64,000 nt of DNA from Pelomonas sp. SE-A7 (GTDB lineage: Bacteria > Pseudomonadota > Gammaproteobacteria > Burkholderiales > Burkholderiaceae_C): contig NZ_JAUASW010000001.1 of assembly GCF_030345705.1 (NCBI RefSeq), forward strand, positions 2,418,001 to 2,482,000. The letters run 5' to 3'. The notes under the pieces are model-generated. The model was not told where the DNA came from. It ran no database searches and saw only the letters and a program-made list of their open reading frames with translations. Within the stretch, counting starts at the first letter, position 1. Every line of letters begins with the position of its first letter. Positions 44,034 to 53,057 of the stretch are shown one piece after another. The position numbers and the translations under genes were made by a program.

Positions 44034-44858
44034 ATGACACTGCCGACCTTCGAAACCCTCAGCCTCGCCGTCAACGGCTCCATCGCCACCGTCTGCCTGA
44101 ACCGGCCCGACAAGGCCAATGCGATGAACCTGGCGATGTGGCACGAGATCCGCAGCGCCTTCGAATGGGTGGACCGCACGCGCGAAGTGCGCGTGGCCAT
44201 CCTGGAGGGAGAGGGCAAGCATTTCACGGCCGGCATCGACTTGGGTCTGATGGCCGGCCTGCTGCCCGCCATCCACGACGACTGCGACGGCCGCGCCCGC
44301 GAGAACCTGCGCCGGCTGATCCTGGACCTGCAGGACACCTTGAGCTCGCTGGAGCGCTGCCGCAAGCCGGTGCTGGCCGCCATCCATGGCGCCTGCGTCG
44401 GCGGAGGCATCGACCTGACTTGCTGCGCCGACATGCGCTACTGCAGCGCCGACGCCTACTTCTCGGTCAAGGAGATCGACATAGGCATGGTGGCCGACGT
44501 GGGCACGCTGCAGCGGCTGCCCAAGATCGTCGGCAACGAAGGCTGGGTGCGCGAGCTGAGCTACACCGGCCGCCGCTTCGATGCCACCGAGGCCCAGTCC
44601 CAGGGCTTTGTGCAACGCGTGTTCGAGAGCCGCGAGGCCCTGCAGGCCGGCGTGCGCGAACTGGCGGCACAGATCGCCTCCAAGTCACCGCTGTCGATCC
44701 GCGGCGCCAAGGAGATGCTGAACTACAGCCGCGACCATTCGGTGGCCGACGGCCTCAACCAGATCGCCACCTGGAATGCCGCCATGCTGATGAGCGAGGA
44801 CCTGATGGCAGCCATGGCGGCCGGCCAGACGGGGCAGGCGCCGAAGTTCAGGGACTGA
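44034..44858 (+). CDS. Enoyl-CoA hydratase/isomerase (crotonase) family protein
   Basis: 274 residues. The oxyanion-hole loop AAIHGACVGGGIDLTCCADMRY and the substrate loop HFTAGIDLGLMAGL are clear. VKEIDIGMVADVGTLQRLP matches delta(3,5)-delta(2,4)-dienoyl-CoA isomerase-type members, with acidic residues at the active site (Glu in KEIDIG, Asp in ADVG). ATG 44034 is preferred; an in-frame ATG at 44001 is possible and neither has a clear ribosome site. It is likely part of unsaturated fatty-acid beta-oxidation. Confidence 0.88.
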   Translation: MTLPTFETLSLAVNGSIATVCLNRPDKANAMNLAMWHEIRSAFEWVDRTREVRVAILEGEGKHFTAGIDLGLMAGLLPAIHDDCDGRARENLRRLILDLQDTLSSLERCRKPVLAAIHGACVGGGIDLTCCADMRYCSADAYFSVKEIDIGMVADVGTLQRLPKIVGNEGWVRELSYTGRRFDATEAQSQGFVQRVFESREALQAGVRELAAQIASKSPLSIRGAKEMLNYSRDHSVADGLNQIATWNAAMLMSEDLMAAMAAGQTGQAPKFRD

Positions 44859-44887
44859 GATCCAAGCGACACAGGCAAGCAAGAAAG

Positions 44888-44917
44888 AGGGCCGGCGCCC
44901 ATCAGGACGCCGGCCCT
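44888..44917 (+). terminator. Strong bidirectional-looking terminator hairpin
   Basis: AGGGCCGGCG and CGCCGGCCCT form a perfect 10-bp stem with a 10-base loop, followed by TGTTTC on the forward strand and CTTTCTT on the reverse. It sits between the crotonase gene and the convergent PEP-CTERM gene and can serve both. Confidence 0.85.
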
Positions 44918-44948
44918 TGTTTCAATCGCGGCAAGACTGCCGAGACCT

Positions 44949-45560
44949 TCAGTTCGCAGGGCGACCCGAGCGGCGCCGCCAGGCGGGCACCAGGGCGCCG
45001 GCGAGCGCCAGGCCGACCAGGCCATAGGAACCTGGTTCTGGTACGGCACAGGCCCCATCCCCGACCGCAATGCAGATGCTGCCTACGTCGACGTCCATGG
45101 TCTGGAACTCCAGGCCCACGAAGTTCCGTTCGAAATCGGGATCACCGCCCAGCGTGAACATCGTCGATCCGTTCATCATCCCATTCAGCGTGAAGCTGAA
45201 CAGCAGGAACTCGTCCGGCTGGTTGGCCATCAGGTAGGCGTCGTCCATCAGCGAATTGGCATAGAAGTCCAGGTTGCCATCGGTCAGATCGGCGGCGCCG
45301 CCGATGTAGTCGGGTCCGAAGCTGGCGAGGTTCTGCGAGATGGAAAACCAGTTGAGCACCGACCCGGAGTAGATGAAGTTGAGGTCGTAGGCCGAAAGGA
45401 CCTGGGCTCCGAGTCCGGTGATCTTGGCCTCGATGGTCACGCTGTCGCCCACATTGATGTGGGTGGACGTCGCACTGAACACCAGGGCGGCCGCCTGGGC
45501 CGGCAGGGTCGACACCAGGCCAGCAGCCGCCAGCGCCAACGACAGAAGCATCTTTTTCAT
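44949..45560 (-). CDS. PEP-CTERM protein with cohesin-like domain
   Basis: 203 residues. The signal peptide (LALAAAGLVSTLPAQA) is followed by THINVGDSVTIEAKITGLG, LSAYDLNFIYSGSVLNWFSI and FSFTLNG, the pattern of the cohesin-like beta-sandwich seen in many PEP-CTERM proteins. The C-terminus VPEPGSYGLVGLALAGALVP plus an Arg cluster is an exosortase sorting signal. It ends an operon whose previous gene encodes a dockerin-like module, so the two may bind each other at the cell surface. No sigma-54 match was found immediately upstream. Confidence 0.85.
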   Translation of the reverse strand: MKKMLLSLALAAAGLVSTLPAQAAALVFSATSTHINVGDSVTIEAKITGLGAQVLSAYDLNFIYSGSVLNWFSISQNLASFGPDYIGGAADLTDGNLDFYANSLMDDAYLMANQPDEFLLFSFTLNGMMNGSTMFTLGGDPDFERNFVGLEFQTMDVDVGSICIAVGDGACAVPEPGSYGLVGLALAGALVPAWRRRSGRPAN

Positions 45561-45619
45561 GGTGGGCCTTCTTTCTTGCGGGTTGAATCGGTAGACGGTT
45601 GATGCTGGCAAGCCAGGCC

Positions 45620-47407
45620 TCAGTTCACCGGCGGCGGAACGGCGCAGGAGGCGCGGGTGCACTTGAGCGTGCAGGCGCGAACGTCGTTGATCGTGATCTT
45701 GCCGTCGCCCGTGGCTTCGCGCGGATCGTTGGCCGTGGGCGTCATGCCGATGGCGGCGCGTATCAGGTTGATGTCATTGAGGTCGATCGAGCCATTGGCG
45801 TCCACATCGCAGACCGTCATCGCCCCGTTGATCGTCAGGTCGTACAGGATGGGAGACTCGTTGCCGGCATTCATCTGCAGCCGGGTGCGCACCTGGATGT
45901 AGCGGCCGGTGCCCATGAAGTTGCCGTTGTTGGCCACCGGCACATAGGCCTGCAGGTCCAGCGTGGCCGCGTTGTCCGATGCCCGCGCCTGCACCTCGAT
46001 GCTGGCACCGGTCGGCACCGACTCGGTCCAGTTGATCTTGCCCCAGGCCGAACCGGCGGCACCGCCGTCATGGACCACGGTCCAGGTGCCGAGCTTGTTC
46101 ACCGTGTTGTTCTTGGTCGTGAGGCCGGATCCGTCGGTGTACACATAGGGGAAGGCACCGGTCGGCAGGAAGCCGACCAAGGCACCATCGGCACTGCGGT
46201 ATTTGGTGGTCCGGTTCGTGCCGGTGTTCATCACCCAGACGTCGTTGTTGCCATCAACCATCACGCCATAGGTGGTGCCCCCTTCGAACTTTGCCCACAT
46301 CAGCGCACCGGTCGCCCCGTTGTACTTGCGAATGTTGGAATAGTCGGTCGACAGGATGTTGCCCTCGCCATCGATGGCGATACCGGCGCCGGAATAGCTG
46401 TCCGGCGAGCGTGTCCAGGTGCCGGCAGCCGGGTTGTAGGCGGCCCAGCCATAGCCACCCGCGTAGGGAGCCTGATAGACCTTGGAGTTGCCCTGGGCGA
46501 TGCCGTAGTTGTAGCCGCTGTAGGGATTTCCGACGACCGTCGAGGTGCCGGTGTTGGTGTTGACCACGCCCAGGTTGCTGTACAGGGTCGCGCTCCAAAG
46601 CATGCCGTTCTTGTCAACGGTGCAACCGTAGGGATTCCAGTTGCTCAGTTGCACGTAGGGCGCATTGCTGCCGGGAATCGGCAAGGTGGCGCCGGTTGCC
46701 GGGTCGACCCGGTAGTAGCGCGCCTGATTCCAGATGCCGACCCAGAGCTTGCCGTCAGGCGCAATGCAGATCGAGCGACCGAACGAGGTGTCGGAACCGA
46801 TGGGCTGGATCCAGGCCACGCGCTCATCCATCAGGCTTGCATTGGTATTGCCTGCCAACGGCATCATCTCTGCAGGCTGGATGCCCGCCGTGCCATTCGT
46901 CTCGCCCGAAGAGTCGATCAGGCCGTTGCCGTTGCGGTCGATCGCGGTATCGACCAGCACCTTGATCAGGTACGGAGGCGTGCCATAGCCATCCATCCGG
47001 TTCAGCACATACGCGTTGCCGTCCACGTCGATCGCGATGCGCGAGGGATGGCCGCCGTTGCTGCCACCGATCGGACTGGCAAAGGTCTTGTAGCGCGCCA
47101 CTTCCTTGCCCGGCGCCACGATCACGCCGCCGCCACCGAGCTGATCCGTGGTGTCGAACTTCGAGACCGAGTCCTCGTTGTGATTGGCAACGAAGATGTA
47201 CTTGGATCCCACGCCGATCAGGTTGACCTGCAGCTGGTTGTGGACCGAGGTGTAGTTCAGGTTCTCGAGCAGACCCAGCGAGAAATCGGCGTCGAAGGTA
47301 TAGGTCCGGCCGCCTGCCAGCGCCGTTGAGGCAAGCAGGCTGCTCATGGCAAGGACAAGACCGGCCAGCCTGGGTGCCGGGCGGCGGGTGTGGACAGATG
47401 GGTTCAT
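45620..47407 (-). CDS. Secreted beta-propeller protein with C-terminal dockerin-like module
   Basis: 595 residues behind a GGAGG site. After a signal peptide (VLAMSSLLASTALAGG) come repeated blade-like units (IAIDVDGNAYVLNR, ICIAPDGKLWVGIW, TVDKNGMLWSAT, IAIDGEGNILSTDYS, VMVDGNNDVWVMNT), an NHL/Vgb-type propeller (about 80-430). A beta-rich stretch (430-530) and a dockerin-like pair of calcium loops follow: DVDANGSIDLNDINLIRAAI and DPREATGDGKITINDVRACT. The tail is Cys-rich. The protein has no anchor of its own, consistent with docking to the adjacent cohesin-like protein. Confidence 0.85.
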   Translation of the reverse strand: MNPSVHTRRPAPRLAGLVLAMSSLLASTALAGGRTYTFDADFSLGLLENLNYTSVHNQLQVNLIGVGSKYIFVANHNEDSVSKFDTTDQLGGGGVIVAPGKEVARYKTFASPIGGSNGGHPSRIAIDVDGNAYVLNRMDGYGTPPYLIKVLVDTAIDRNGNGLIDSSGETNGTAGIQPAEMMPLAGNTNASLMDERVAWIQPIGSDTSFGRSICIAPDGKLWVGIWNQARYYRVDPATGATLPIPGSNAPYVQLSNWNPYGCTVDKNGMLWSATLYSNLGVVNTNTGTSTVVGNPYSGYNYGIAQGNSKVYQAPYAGGYGWAAYNPAAGTWTRSPDSYSGAGIAIDGEGNILSTDYSNIRKYNGATGALMWAKFEGGTTYGVMVDGNNDVWVMNTGTNRTTKYRSADGALVGFLPTGAFPYVYTDGSGLTTKNNTVNKLGTWTVVHDGGAAGSAWGKINWTESVPTGASIEVQARASDNAATLDLQAYVPVANNGNFMGTGRYIQVRTRLQMNAGNESPILYDLTINGAMTVCDVDANGSIDLNDINLIRAAIGMTPTANDPREATGDGKITINDVRACTLKCTRASCAVPPPVN

Positions 47408-47467
47408 GGAGTCCTCCAAAGGAAAGGCGAGGATCGGAAAGGGTTCGAATCCGTTGCCGGCCGATGC

Positions 47468-48559
47468 TCAGCGCGAACTGAGCAGCCGTGCGGGCGGTTT
47501 GCTGCAACAGACCTGAACGTTGACGTCAAAACCTTCACCGCCGGACAGGCGCCTGGGCTCGCCGCCAGACAGGTCCAGCCCGAACACCTGCCCACCGGTC
47601 GGCAGGTGCTCGACGAAATAGACGCTGCGGCCATCGCTCGACCAGGCGGCGTCCATCACGTCGTTGCTGCCGCCATGCAGCTTGCGCACCCCCGTGCCAT
47701 CCGCGTTCATCAGGAACAGGGATTGGCGCGCCGAGTTGCCTGGCACGGAAAGAAACAGGATCTGCGATCCGTCCGGCGACCATTGCGCCTGGCTGTTGCG
47801 CGCCTCGGTGGTTGTCAGCGCCTTGCGAGCTGAGCCGTCCGCCTGCATCAGCACCAGCTGGCTGCCCTCACCCTTCTTGGTGCTGAACAGCAACCTCGTG
47901 CCATCCGGAGACCAGGCGGGCTGGGTCTCGATGCTGCGCTCCGTGACCTGGCTGACCAGTCCACCCTTGCCGGCGGCGACGTCCGCGACGGCCACCCGGG
48001 CGGCCAGCTTGTCGGTGGCCGCCAGATAGGCAACGCTCCGACCGTCCGGCGAAAAGCGCGGCCCGAATTCGTCGTCGCGCTCGGACTGCGTGAGACGACG
48101 CTCGCGACCGTCGACCAGGTCCAGCAGATAGATTCGCCGGACTCCGCCACGCAGCGAGACAAACGCAATGCTCTTGCCGTCCGGAGCCCAGACGGCGTCC
48201 ATGCAGGGCATCTTGTCGTGGGTCAGTTGGCGGGTCTTGCCATCCAGCGTCGAGGTCAGGTACAGATTCTGGTGCTCGCCCGGCCGCGCCGCTGCATAGA
48301 GGACGCTGGCACCGTCAGGGGACCAGCGCATGCTCTCGACCTCACGGCGTTCGGCCAACACGCGGCGCACGTTGCGTCCGTCGGCCGACATGCGGTAGTA
48401 CTCGAAGCGGTTCTCGCTTCGGTTCGACATGAACAGCAGATCGTCGCCCTCAGCCTTGCCGCCACTGCCGACCGCAATGCCGCCCAAGCCCGCGAGCCCC
48501 AGAACCAGCGCGACTCGGATGCAGCCACCCCGACAGGCAGCAAGAGTTCGGTGTCCCAT
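47468..48559 (-). CDS. TolB-like PD40 beta-propeller protein, secreted
   Basis: 363 residues with a hydrophobic N-terminus (VALVLGLAGLGGIAVGSG). At least six WSPDG-type blades are present: MRWSPDGASVLYAA, VWAPDGKSIAFVS, RFSPDGRSVAYLA, AWSPDGTRLLFST, QWSPDGSQILFLS and AWSSDGRSVYFVE. This is the WD40-like TolB/PD40 family, acting in the periplasm in protein or ligand binding. It lies 60 bases above the dockerin gene and 13 bases below the small Ig-like gene, in one operon. Confidence 0.87.
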   Translation of the reverse strand: MGHRTLAACRGGCIRVALVLGLAGLGGIAVGSGGKAEGDDLLFMSNRSENRFEYYRMSADGRNVRRVLAERREVESMRWSPDGASVLYAAARPGEHQNLYLTSTLDGKTRQLTHDKMPCMDAVWAPDGKSIAFVSLRGGVRRIYLLDLVDGRERRLTQSERDDEFGPRFSPDGRSVAYLAATDKLAARVAVADVAAGKGGLVSQVTERSIETQPAWSPDGTRLLFSTKKGEGSQLVLMQADGSARKALTTTEARNSQAQWSPDGSQILFLSVPGNSARQSLFLMNADGTGVRKLHGGSNDVMDAAWSSDGRSVYFVEHLPTGGQVFGLDLSGGEPRRLSGGEGFDVNVQVCCSKPPARLLSSR

Positions 48560-48572
48560 GGCGGTACGGCGT

Positions 48573-48923
48573 TCAGGACAGGATGGACACCGTAGCCGAC
48601 GCCAGCGACTGGCCGCCGCTGTTGGCGACGGTCAAGGTGTAGACGCCGGATTGCGACGGCGTCAGCGTGAAGCGGAACTCGCCGCTCGCATCGGTCACCG
48701 CCGAATAGCCGGCCGAGTTGCCGTCCGGCGACTTGACCATCACCAGCACCGAGGCATTGGCGGCGAAGCCCGAGCCCTTGAATTCGGCCGCCGTCGAGGC
48801 CTTGCCGACCGACGGGCCGCTGAACACCGGATTGCCCGCCAGGGCAAGGGCGGTCACGAAAGCGGCTACCAATGCCACCAAGGGCTTGCGAGCGCCGCGA
48901 CGGAGGAGAAATTGGCGGTCCAT
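48573..48923 (-). CDS. Small secreted Ig-like protein
   Basis: 116 residues: an N-terminal signal segment (LVALVAAFVTALALAG), then one Ig-like sandwich with FKGSGFAANASVLVMVKSPDG, SGEFRFTLTPSQSGVYTLTV and the terminal VSIL. It is typical of extracellular binding modules. ATG 48923 replaces a longer frame that lacks a signal peptide. First gene of the propeller operon. Confidence 0.75.
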   Translation of the reverse strand: MDRQFLLRRGARKPLVALVAAFVTALALAGNPVFSGPSVGKASTAAEFKGSGFAANASVLVMVKSPDGNSAGYSAVTDASGEFRFTLTPSQSGVYTLTVANSGGQSLASATVSILS

Positions 48924-49126
48924 GACTGCCCTCCAACCTAGTGCCTGGGCCCCGAGGGGCCTTGTCGGCAGCGGACGTTGGACTTGCCATCGCCTGAGCC
49001 ACCGCGCCTTGGCCCCGTTGAGTGCGTCAATCGCCCGTCGAAGCCTGGGGGCCATTCTTGAGCCGCGTCACGATTTGTAGCAACCCACCGGGCCCGGGGG
49101 CAGATCGCAAAACGGACTTCGACTTA

Positions 49127-49162
49127 GGGGGGTCAGGTCATCCTCCCCCCTGCCTCGGGGGG
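49127..49162. repeat. Three homopolymer blocks able to form alternative hairpins (G6-C6-G6)
   Basis: GGGGGG at 49127-49132, CCCCCC at 49145-49150 and GGGGGG at 49157-49162. The C block can pair with either G block but not both at once. It lies between the TPR gene stop (49180) and the small Ig-like gene, in a 256-base region without other features. Confidence 0.55.
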
Positions 49163-49179
49163 ATGTTTCTGGATCCAGA

Positions 49180-51612
49180 TCAAGGCTTCAGGGCCTGCAG
49201 ACTGGCCAGGCTGCGCCGCCAGGTTTCCGAAGCCAGGTTCACCGAGGTCCAGCTGGAGCTGTCGGCCCGGTAGACATGGCGTGGGCTGGCGCCCGGCACC
49301 AGGCGCTTGTTCAGTGCGGCCATCAGTTGCACGGACTCGCGAGCCTCGTCACGGCTTGCCTTGAGCCGCAGCGCCGTCGCCTTGACCAGCACGGCGGTGT
49401 CGCACCAGGGCGCTTTCTCAAGTGCGGTGGCGGTGAGTTCCAGCGCGCGGTCAGGCTGCTGGTCCAGCAAGGCCAGCCAGCCGCGCAGGGCCAGCAACTG
49501 GGCGTCGGCCGGGCCCAGCGTGGCCGCTTCCTCCAGCTCGCGCCGCGCCCGCTCGGTGCGCCCGGCGATCAAGAGGTCGCGGACGAAGTCCAGGCGCAGC
49601 GCCAGCGTGCCGGTGCGGATCTTGATCGCCTTCTCATAGGTCTCGACCGCCTCGTCCCAGCGGCGCTCCAGGGCCAGGGCCGAGGCGCGGCCCCACAGGG
49701 CCTCGGGACTGCCGGCCTGGTAGGCCAGGGCCGCGTCGAAGGCTGCCAGCGCCCGAGGCGCGCGACCCAGGTGCAAGGCATAGCGGCCCAGCTCGTTGTC
49801 CAGGTCGAAGCGATCTGCCGCGTCCAGCCGGGCCCTCATCGTTTCCAGCGATGCAAGCTGCGGCGCCAGCGCCGCGCCGCTGTGCCACAGCGCATCGACA
49901 TAGCTGCTACGCAGCGATCCGCTGTTCGGGAACAAGGCCAGCGCACGCTTGCCGGCAGCCTCGACGCCCTTGCGGTCGCCCTTGAGTCCGAAGGCATGGA
50001 GTCGAGCCGACCAGACCTGTTCGTCCTTGGGGCTGGCCTTCAGCGCCTCGTCCAGCTTGGCAAAGACCTGCGGCAGCTCGCCGGCCGACACATGCTTGTA
50101 GGCCGCGTTGACCAGCGAGGCGGCCAGGCTGGCGCTGACATCGGTGGCGGCTTCGAGCTTCAGCACCAGGGCCTGCAGCGGCAAGTCCTTGTCGATCAGC
50201 CGCTCGCGCACGATCTCGCGGAAGTCGTAGGCATCACGGCGCGGCGTGTCCTGCGAGTTCGCGCCCTCGGCGAAATACTCCCATTCCGAACCGCCCGCAT
50301 AGCGCGACAGGAAGGCCTGGCCCGATTGCGCGTCGCGCGCCTTGGCCTGGGCATAGAGCTCCTGGATCTGCTTCTTGTCGGCCGTGCCGAGCACCCCATG
50401 GACCTGGTGGCTCAGCTCATGCAGCACGGTGTTGTAGCGGCCGTAGACCGAGCGCTCCACGTCCTCGATGCCGGTCACCGTGGCATGGCCGCCGACGCCG
50501 CGCACGTCGTCCCACAGCCGCGAGTCGTAGTCGATGCGCCTGTCCTTGAGCAGCTGCACGCCCGGCGTTTCCGACAGCCGCATGTAGAGCGGCTTGATGA
50601 AGTGCGAGGCGCCGCCGGCCACCAGCACCGGCACATAGGCCTTCCAGGGCGCGATCGACAGGGCCACACGCTTCTTGTGGCGCTCCGACAGCTGGGCCCA
50701 GTTCAGCACATAGCGCTCGATGCCGGGAATCTGCGGCATGGCCAGGGCCTGGAAGCGCCGCTCCTCGGCGTCCTTGTGCACATCGACCGCCAGGCGCTGG
50801 AACTCGGCCACCTTGGCCAGCACCGCATGGGCCCGGCCATAGCCGGTGCAGGCCGCGAGTGCTGCATGGGCCGCTTGCTTCGCCTGGTCCAGCGCCTGCT
50901 GCTCGAAGGCATCCGAGGCCGTGCGCGTCAGGGCTTGCGCCTGGCCGAAGCCGGCACCGCAGCGCTTGGCCAGGTCGGTGTAGTTGGTGCGGGTGTAGCC
51001 GTTGCCCAGCTGGTAGTTGGCCTGCTCATGGTCCGGGTTGAGGCGGAAGGCCTCGTCGGCCGCGGCCACCGCCTCATTGGTCCGGCCCAGCCGGATCAGG
51101 GTCTCGTTCAGCGCCATCAGCAGGTCGGGCGTCGCGTCCTTGCCCCGGGCTTCCTGCAGATGCTTGAGCGAAGCCTCGTACTGGCGCTGCTGGTAGGCCA
51201 CGGCCGCCAGGCCCCGCAGCGCGCGGGCATCCAGCGGCGCCGATGCAGCCGACAGCTCGCGCGCCCGCAGGAACTGCCGCTTCGCCGCCTCGAAGTCCTT
51301 GCGCTCCACCGCGAGCCGGCCGGCCGCGATGTGGTCTATGGCCTCGGCCCCGCCGGCCAGGCGCTGCTGGCTGAGCCGGTCCAGCGCCTGCAGGTCGTCG
51401 CTCAGCACCAGCCAGTCGTAAACCAGCTCGCGCTCGGCCGTGCTGGCCTGGTCCTTGACCAGCAAGGGCTGCATCAGGACCTTGGCCTCGACGAAGCGGT
51501 TGCCGTCTATCAGCTTGCGCAGCGCGGCCAGGTCGGGCGTGGCCTGGGCCCCGGCAGCGGAGCCGGCGCAGGCCAGCAGCAGGCTGATCGTGAATCGGTG
51601 GAACTGGGTCAT
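49180..51612 (-). CDS. TPR protein with HExxH zinc-peptidase-like domain, exported
   Basis: 810 residues from ATG 51612. A signal peptide (LLLACAGSAAGAQA) precedes N-terminal TPR repeats (about 30-270). A central domain has the zinc-peptidase motif HELSH at 398-402 with a downstream Glu in EYFAEG (about 449), the gluzincin arrangement. TPR repeats follow again (about 530-790). The motif could be active in the periplasm as a protease; the substrate is unknown. It is 256 bases above the propeller operon and on the same strand. Confidence 0.8.
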   Translation of the reverse strand: MTQFHRFTISLLLACAGSAAGAQATPDLAALRKLIDGNRFVEAKVLMQPLLVKDQASTAERELVYDWLVLSDDLQALDRLSQQRLAGGAEAIDHIAAGRLAVERKDFEAAKRQFLRARELSAASAPLDARALRGLAAVAYQQRQYEASLKHLQEARGKDATPDLLMALNETLIRLGRTNEAVAAADEAFRLNPDHEQANYQLGNGYTRTNYTDLAKRCGAGFGQAQALTRTASDAFEQQALDQAKQAAHAALAACTGYGRAHAVLAKVAEFQRLAVDVHKDAEERRFQALAMPQIPGIERYVLNWAQLSERHKKRVALSIAPWKAYVPVLVAGGASHFIKPLYMRLSETPGVQLLKDRRIDYDSRLWDDVRGVGGHATVTGIEDVERSVYGRYNTVLHELSHQVHGVLGTADKKQIQELYAQAKARDAQSGQAFLSRYAGGSEWEYFAEGANSQDTPRRDAYDFREIVRERLIDKDLPLQALVLKLEAATDVSASLAASLVNAAYKHVSAGELPQVFAKLDEALKASPKDEQVWSARLHAFGLKGDRKGVEAAGKRALALFPNSGSLRSSYVDALWHSGAALAPQLASLETMRARLDAADRFDLDNELGRYALHLGRAPRALAAFDAALAYQAGSPEALWGRASALALERRWDEAVETYEKAIKIRTGTLALRLDFVRDLLIAGRTERARRELEEAATLGPADAQLLALRGWLALLDQQPDRALELTATALEKAPWCDTAVLVKATALRLKASRDEARESVQLMAALNKRLVPGASPRHVYRADSSSWTSVNLASETWRRSLASLQALKP

Positions 51613-51673
51613 GGCGGTGCGACGGGTTGGACGGACGAAGCCGCCATTCTCGCCAGCTCCTTGCAGCCCTTTC

Positions 51674-52954
51674 TCAGAAGCCCAGGCTGTCGCGCAGCTG
51701 GTAGTACCAGGCGGCCAGCGCCGTGAGCGGCACGCGCAGCATGCGGCCGCCCGGGAAGGGCAGATGCGGCAGGCGAGCAAACGCGTCGAAGCGCGTCGCC
51801 TGGCCGTCTATGGCCTCGGCCAGCACCGTGCCAATCAGGTGGGTGAAGGTCACGCCATGGCCGGAACAACCTTGCGAGTAGTAGATGTTGTCGCTCAGGC
51901 GGCCCACGTCGGGCAGGCGGCTCAAGGTCAGCTGGAAGTTGCCGGTCCAGGCGTAGTCGATCCTGACGCCCTGCAATTGCGGGAAGGTCTTGAGCAGCTT
52001 GGGGCGTATGACCTCGGTGATCTTCTCGATCTCGCGGGCGCCGTAGATCACGCCGCCGCCATAGAGCAGCCGGCCATCGGCCGAAAGGCGGAAGTAGTCC
52101 AGCAGGTAGTTGCAGTCCTCGACGCAGTGCTTCTGCGGCAGCAGATCGAGTGCGCGCTCCCCCAGCGGCTCGGTCGCGATGACCTGGGTACCGCAGGGCA
52201 TGGTGCGGCCGAGCAGCGCCGGCTCCAGGTCGCCGATGTAGGCATTGCAGGCCACGAGCACGAAGCGCGCCTGCACCCTGCCCGCTTCCGTGTGGACCAC
52301 CGGCTGCGCGCCGCGCTCTATGCGCAGCACGCGGCTCTGTTCGTGGATGAGGCCGCCCAGCGATTCCAGCGCCGCCGCCTCGCCCTGGGCCAGTCGCAGC
52401 GGATGGAAATGGCCGCCGGTCGGATCGACCAGCAAGGCCTTGTAGCGCGCGCTGTCGACGAGTTGCCGTGCGTCGCTGCCGCTGACGATGTCGAGGCCCG
52501 GGTGGCCGAGGCTTTCCCACAGCGCCTTGTGGTGTTCCAGCTGGCGGGCCTGTTTGTCGGTCAACGCGGCGAAGATGCCGCCGTCCTGCAGATGGCAGGC
52601 AATGCCGAAGTCCTGCACGTTGCAGCGCAGGACCTTGGCACCTTCGAAGGCCATGGCGCCGAGCGGCGCGGCCACGGCCTCGCCATGGCGGGCGGCGATG
52701 GTGTCGATGTCGCGCGAATAGCTGTGCACGATCTGGCCGCCGTTGCGGCCTGAGGCGCCCCAGCCCACGCGCGCGGCTTCGAGCACGATCACTCGGTAGC
52801 CGCGCCGCGCCAGCGCGATGCCCGCGTTCAGGCCGGTGTAGCCGGCGCCGATGATGCAGACATCGGCCGTGCTGCTGCCTTGCAGCGGCCGGCGTTCGGG
52901 CTGGTCGAGGCCGGTCGCGGCGTAGTAGCTCGGGGCGTGGTGGATGCGATCCAT
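51674..52954 (-). CDS. FAD-dependent oxidoreductase, gamma-glutamylputrescine oxidase-like
   Basis: 426 residues. The N-terminal FAD-binding motif is CIIGAGYTGLNAGIALARRG with VLEAARVGWGASGRNGGQ. The C-terminal part has GGVIYGAREIEKI, DYAWTGNFQLTLSRLPDVG and YYSQGCSGHGVTFTHLIG. This is the PuuB/DadA-like branch of the DAO family, which oxidises secondary or gamma-glutamylated amines with release of hydrogen peroxide. It sits beside an epimerase and peptidases, suggesting amino-acid-derivative catabolism. The exact substrate is inferred only from family. Confidence 0.87.
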   Translation of the reverse strand: MDRIHHAPSYYAATGLDQPERRPLQGSSTADVCIIGAGYTGLNAGIALARRGYRVIVLEAARVGWGASGRNGGQIVHSYSRDIDTIAARHGEAVAAPLGAMAFEGAKVLRCNVQDFGIACHLQDGGIFAALTDKQARQLEHHKALWESLGHPGLDIVSGSDARQLVDSARYKALLVDPTGGHFHPLRLAQGEAAALESLGGLIHEQSRVLRIERGAQPVVHTEAGRVQARFVLVACNAYIGDLEPALLGRTMPCGTQVIATEPLGERALDLLPQKHCVEDCNYLLDYFRLSADGRLLYGGGVIYGAREIEKITEVIRPKLLKTFPQLQGVRIDYAWTGNFQLTLSRLPDVGRLSDNIYYSQGCSGHGVTFTHLIGTVLAEAIDGQATRFDAFARLPHLPFPGGRMLRVPLTALAAWYYQLRDSLGF

Positions 52955-53057
52955 GCTCGACGGTCATGCGGCGCAGGGCTTGCGCACACGAGCCACCACC
53001 CTAACCGAGAAGCCCCGCTCGCGCGACCCGGGTTTGTCGCGCCCTGGACGAGCCCCC

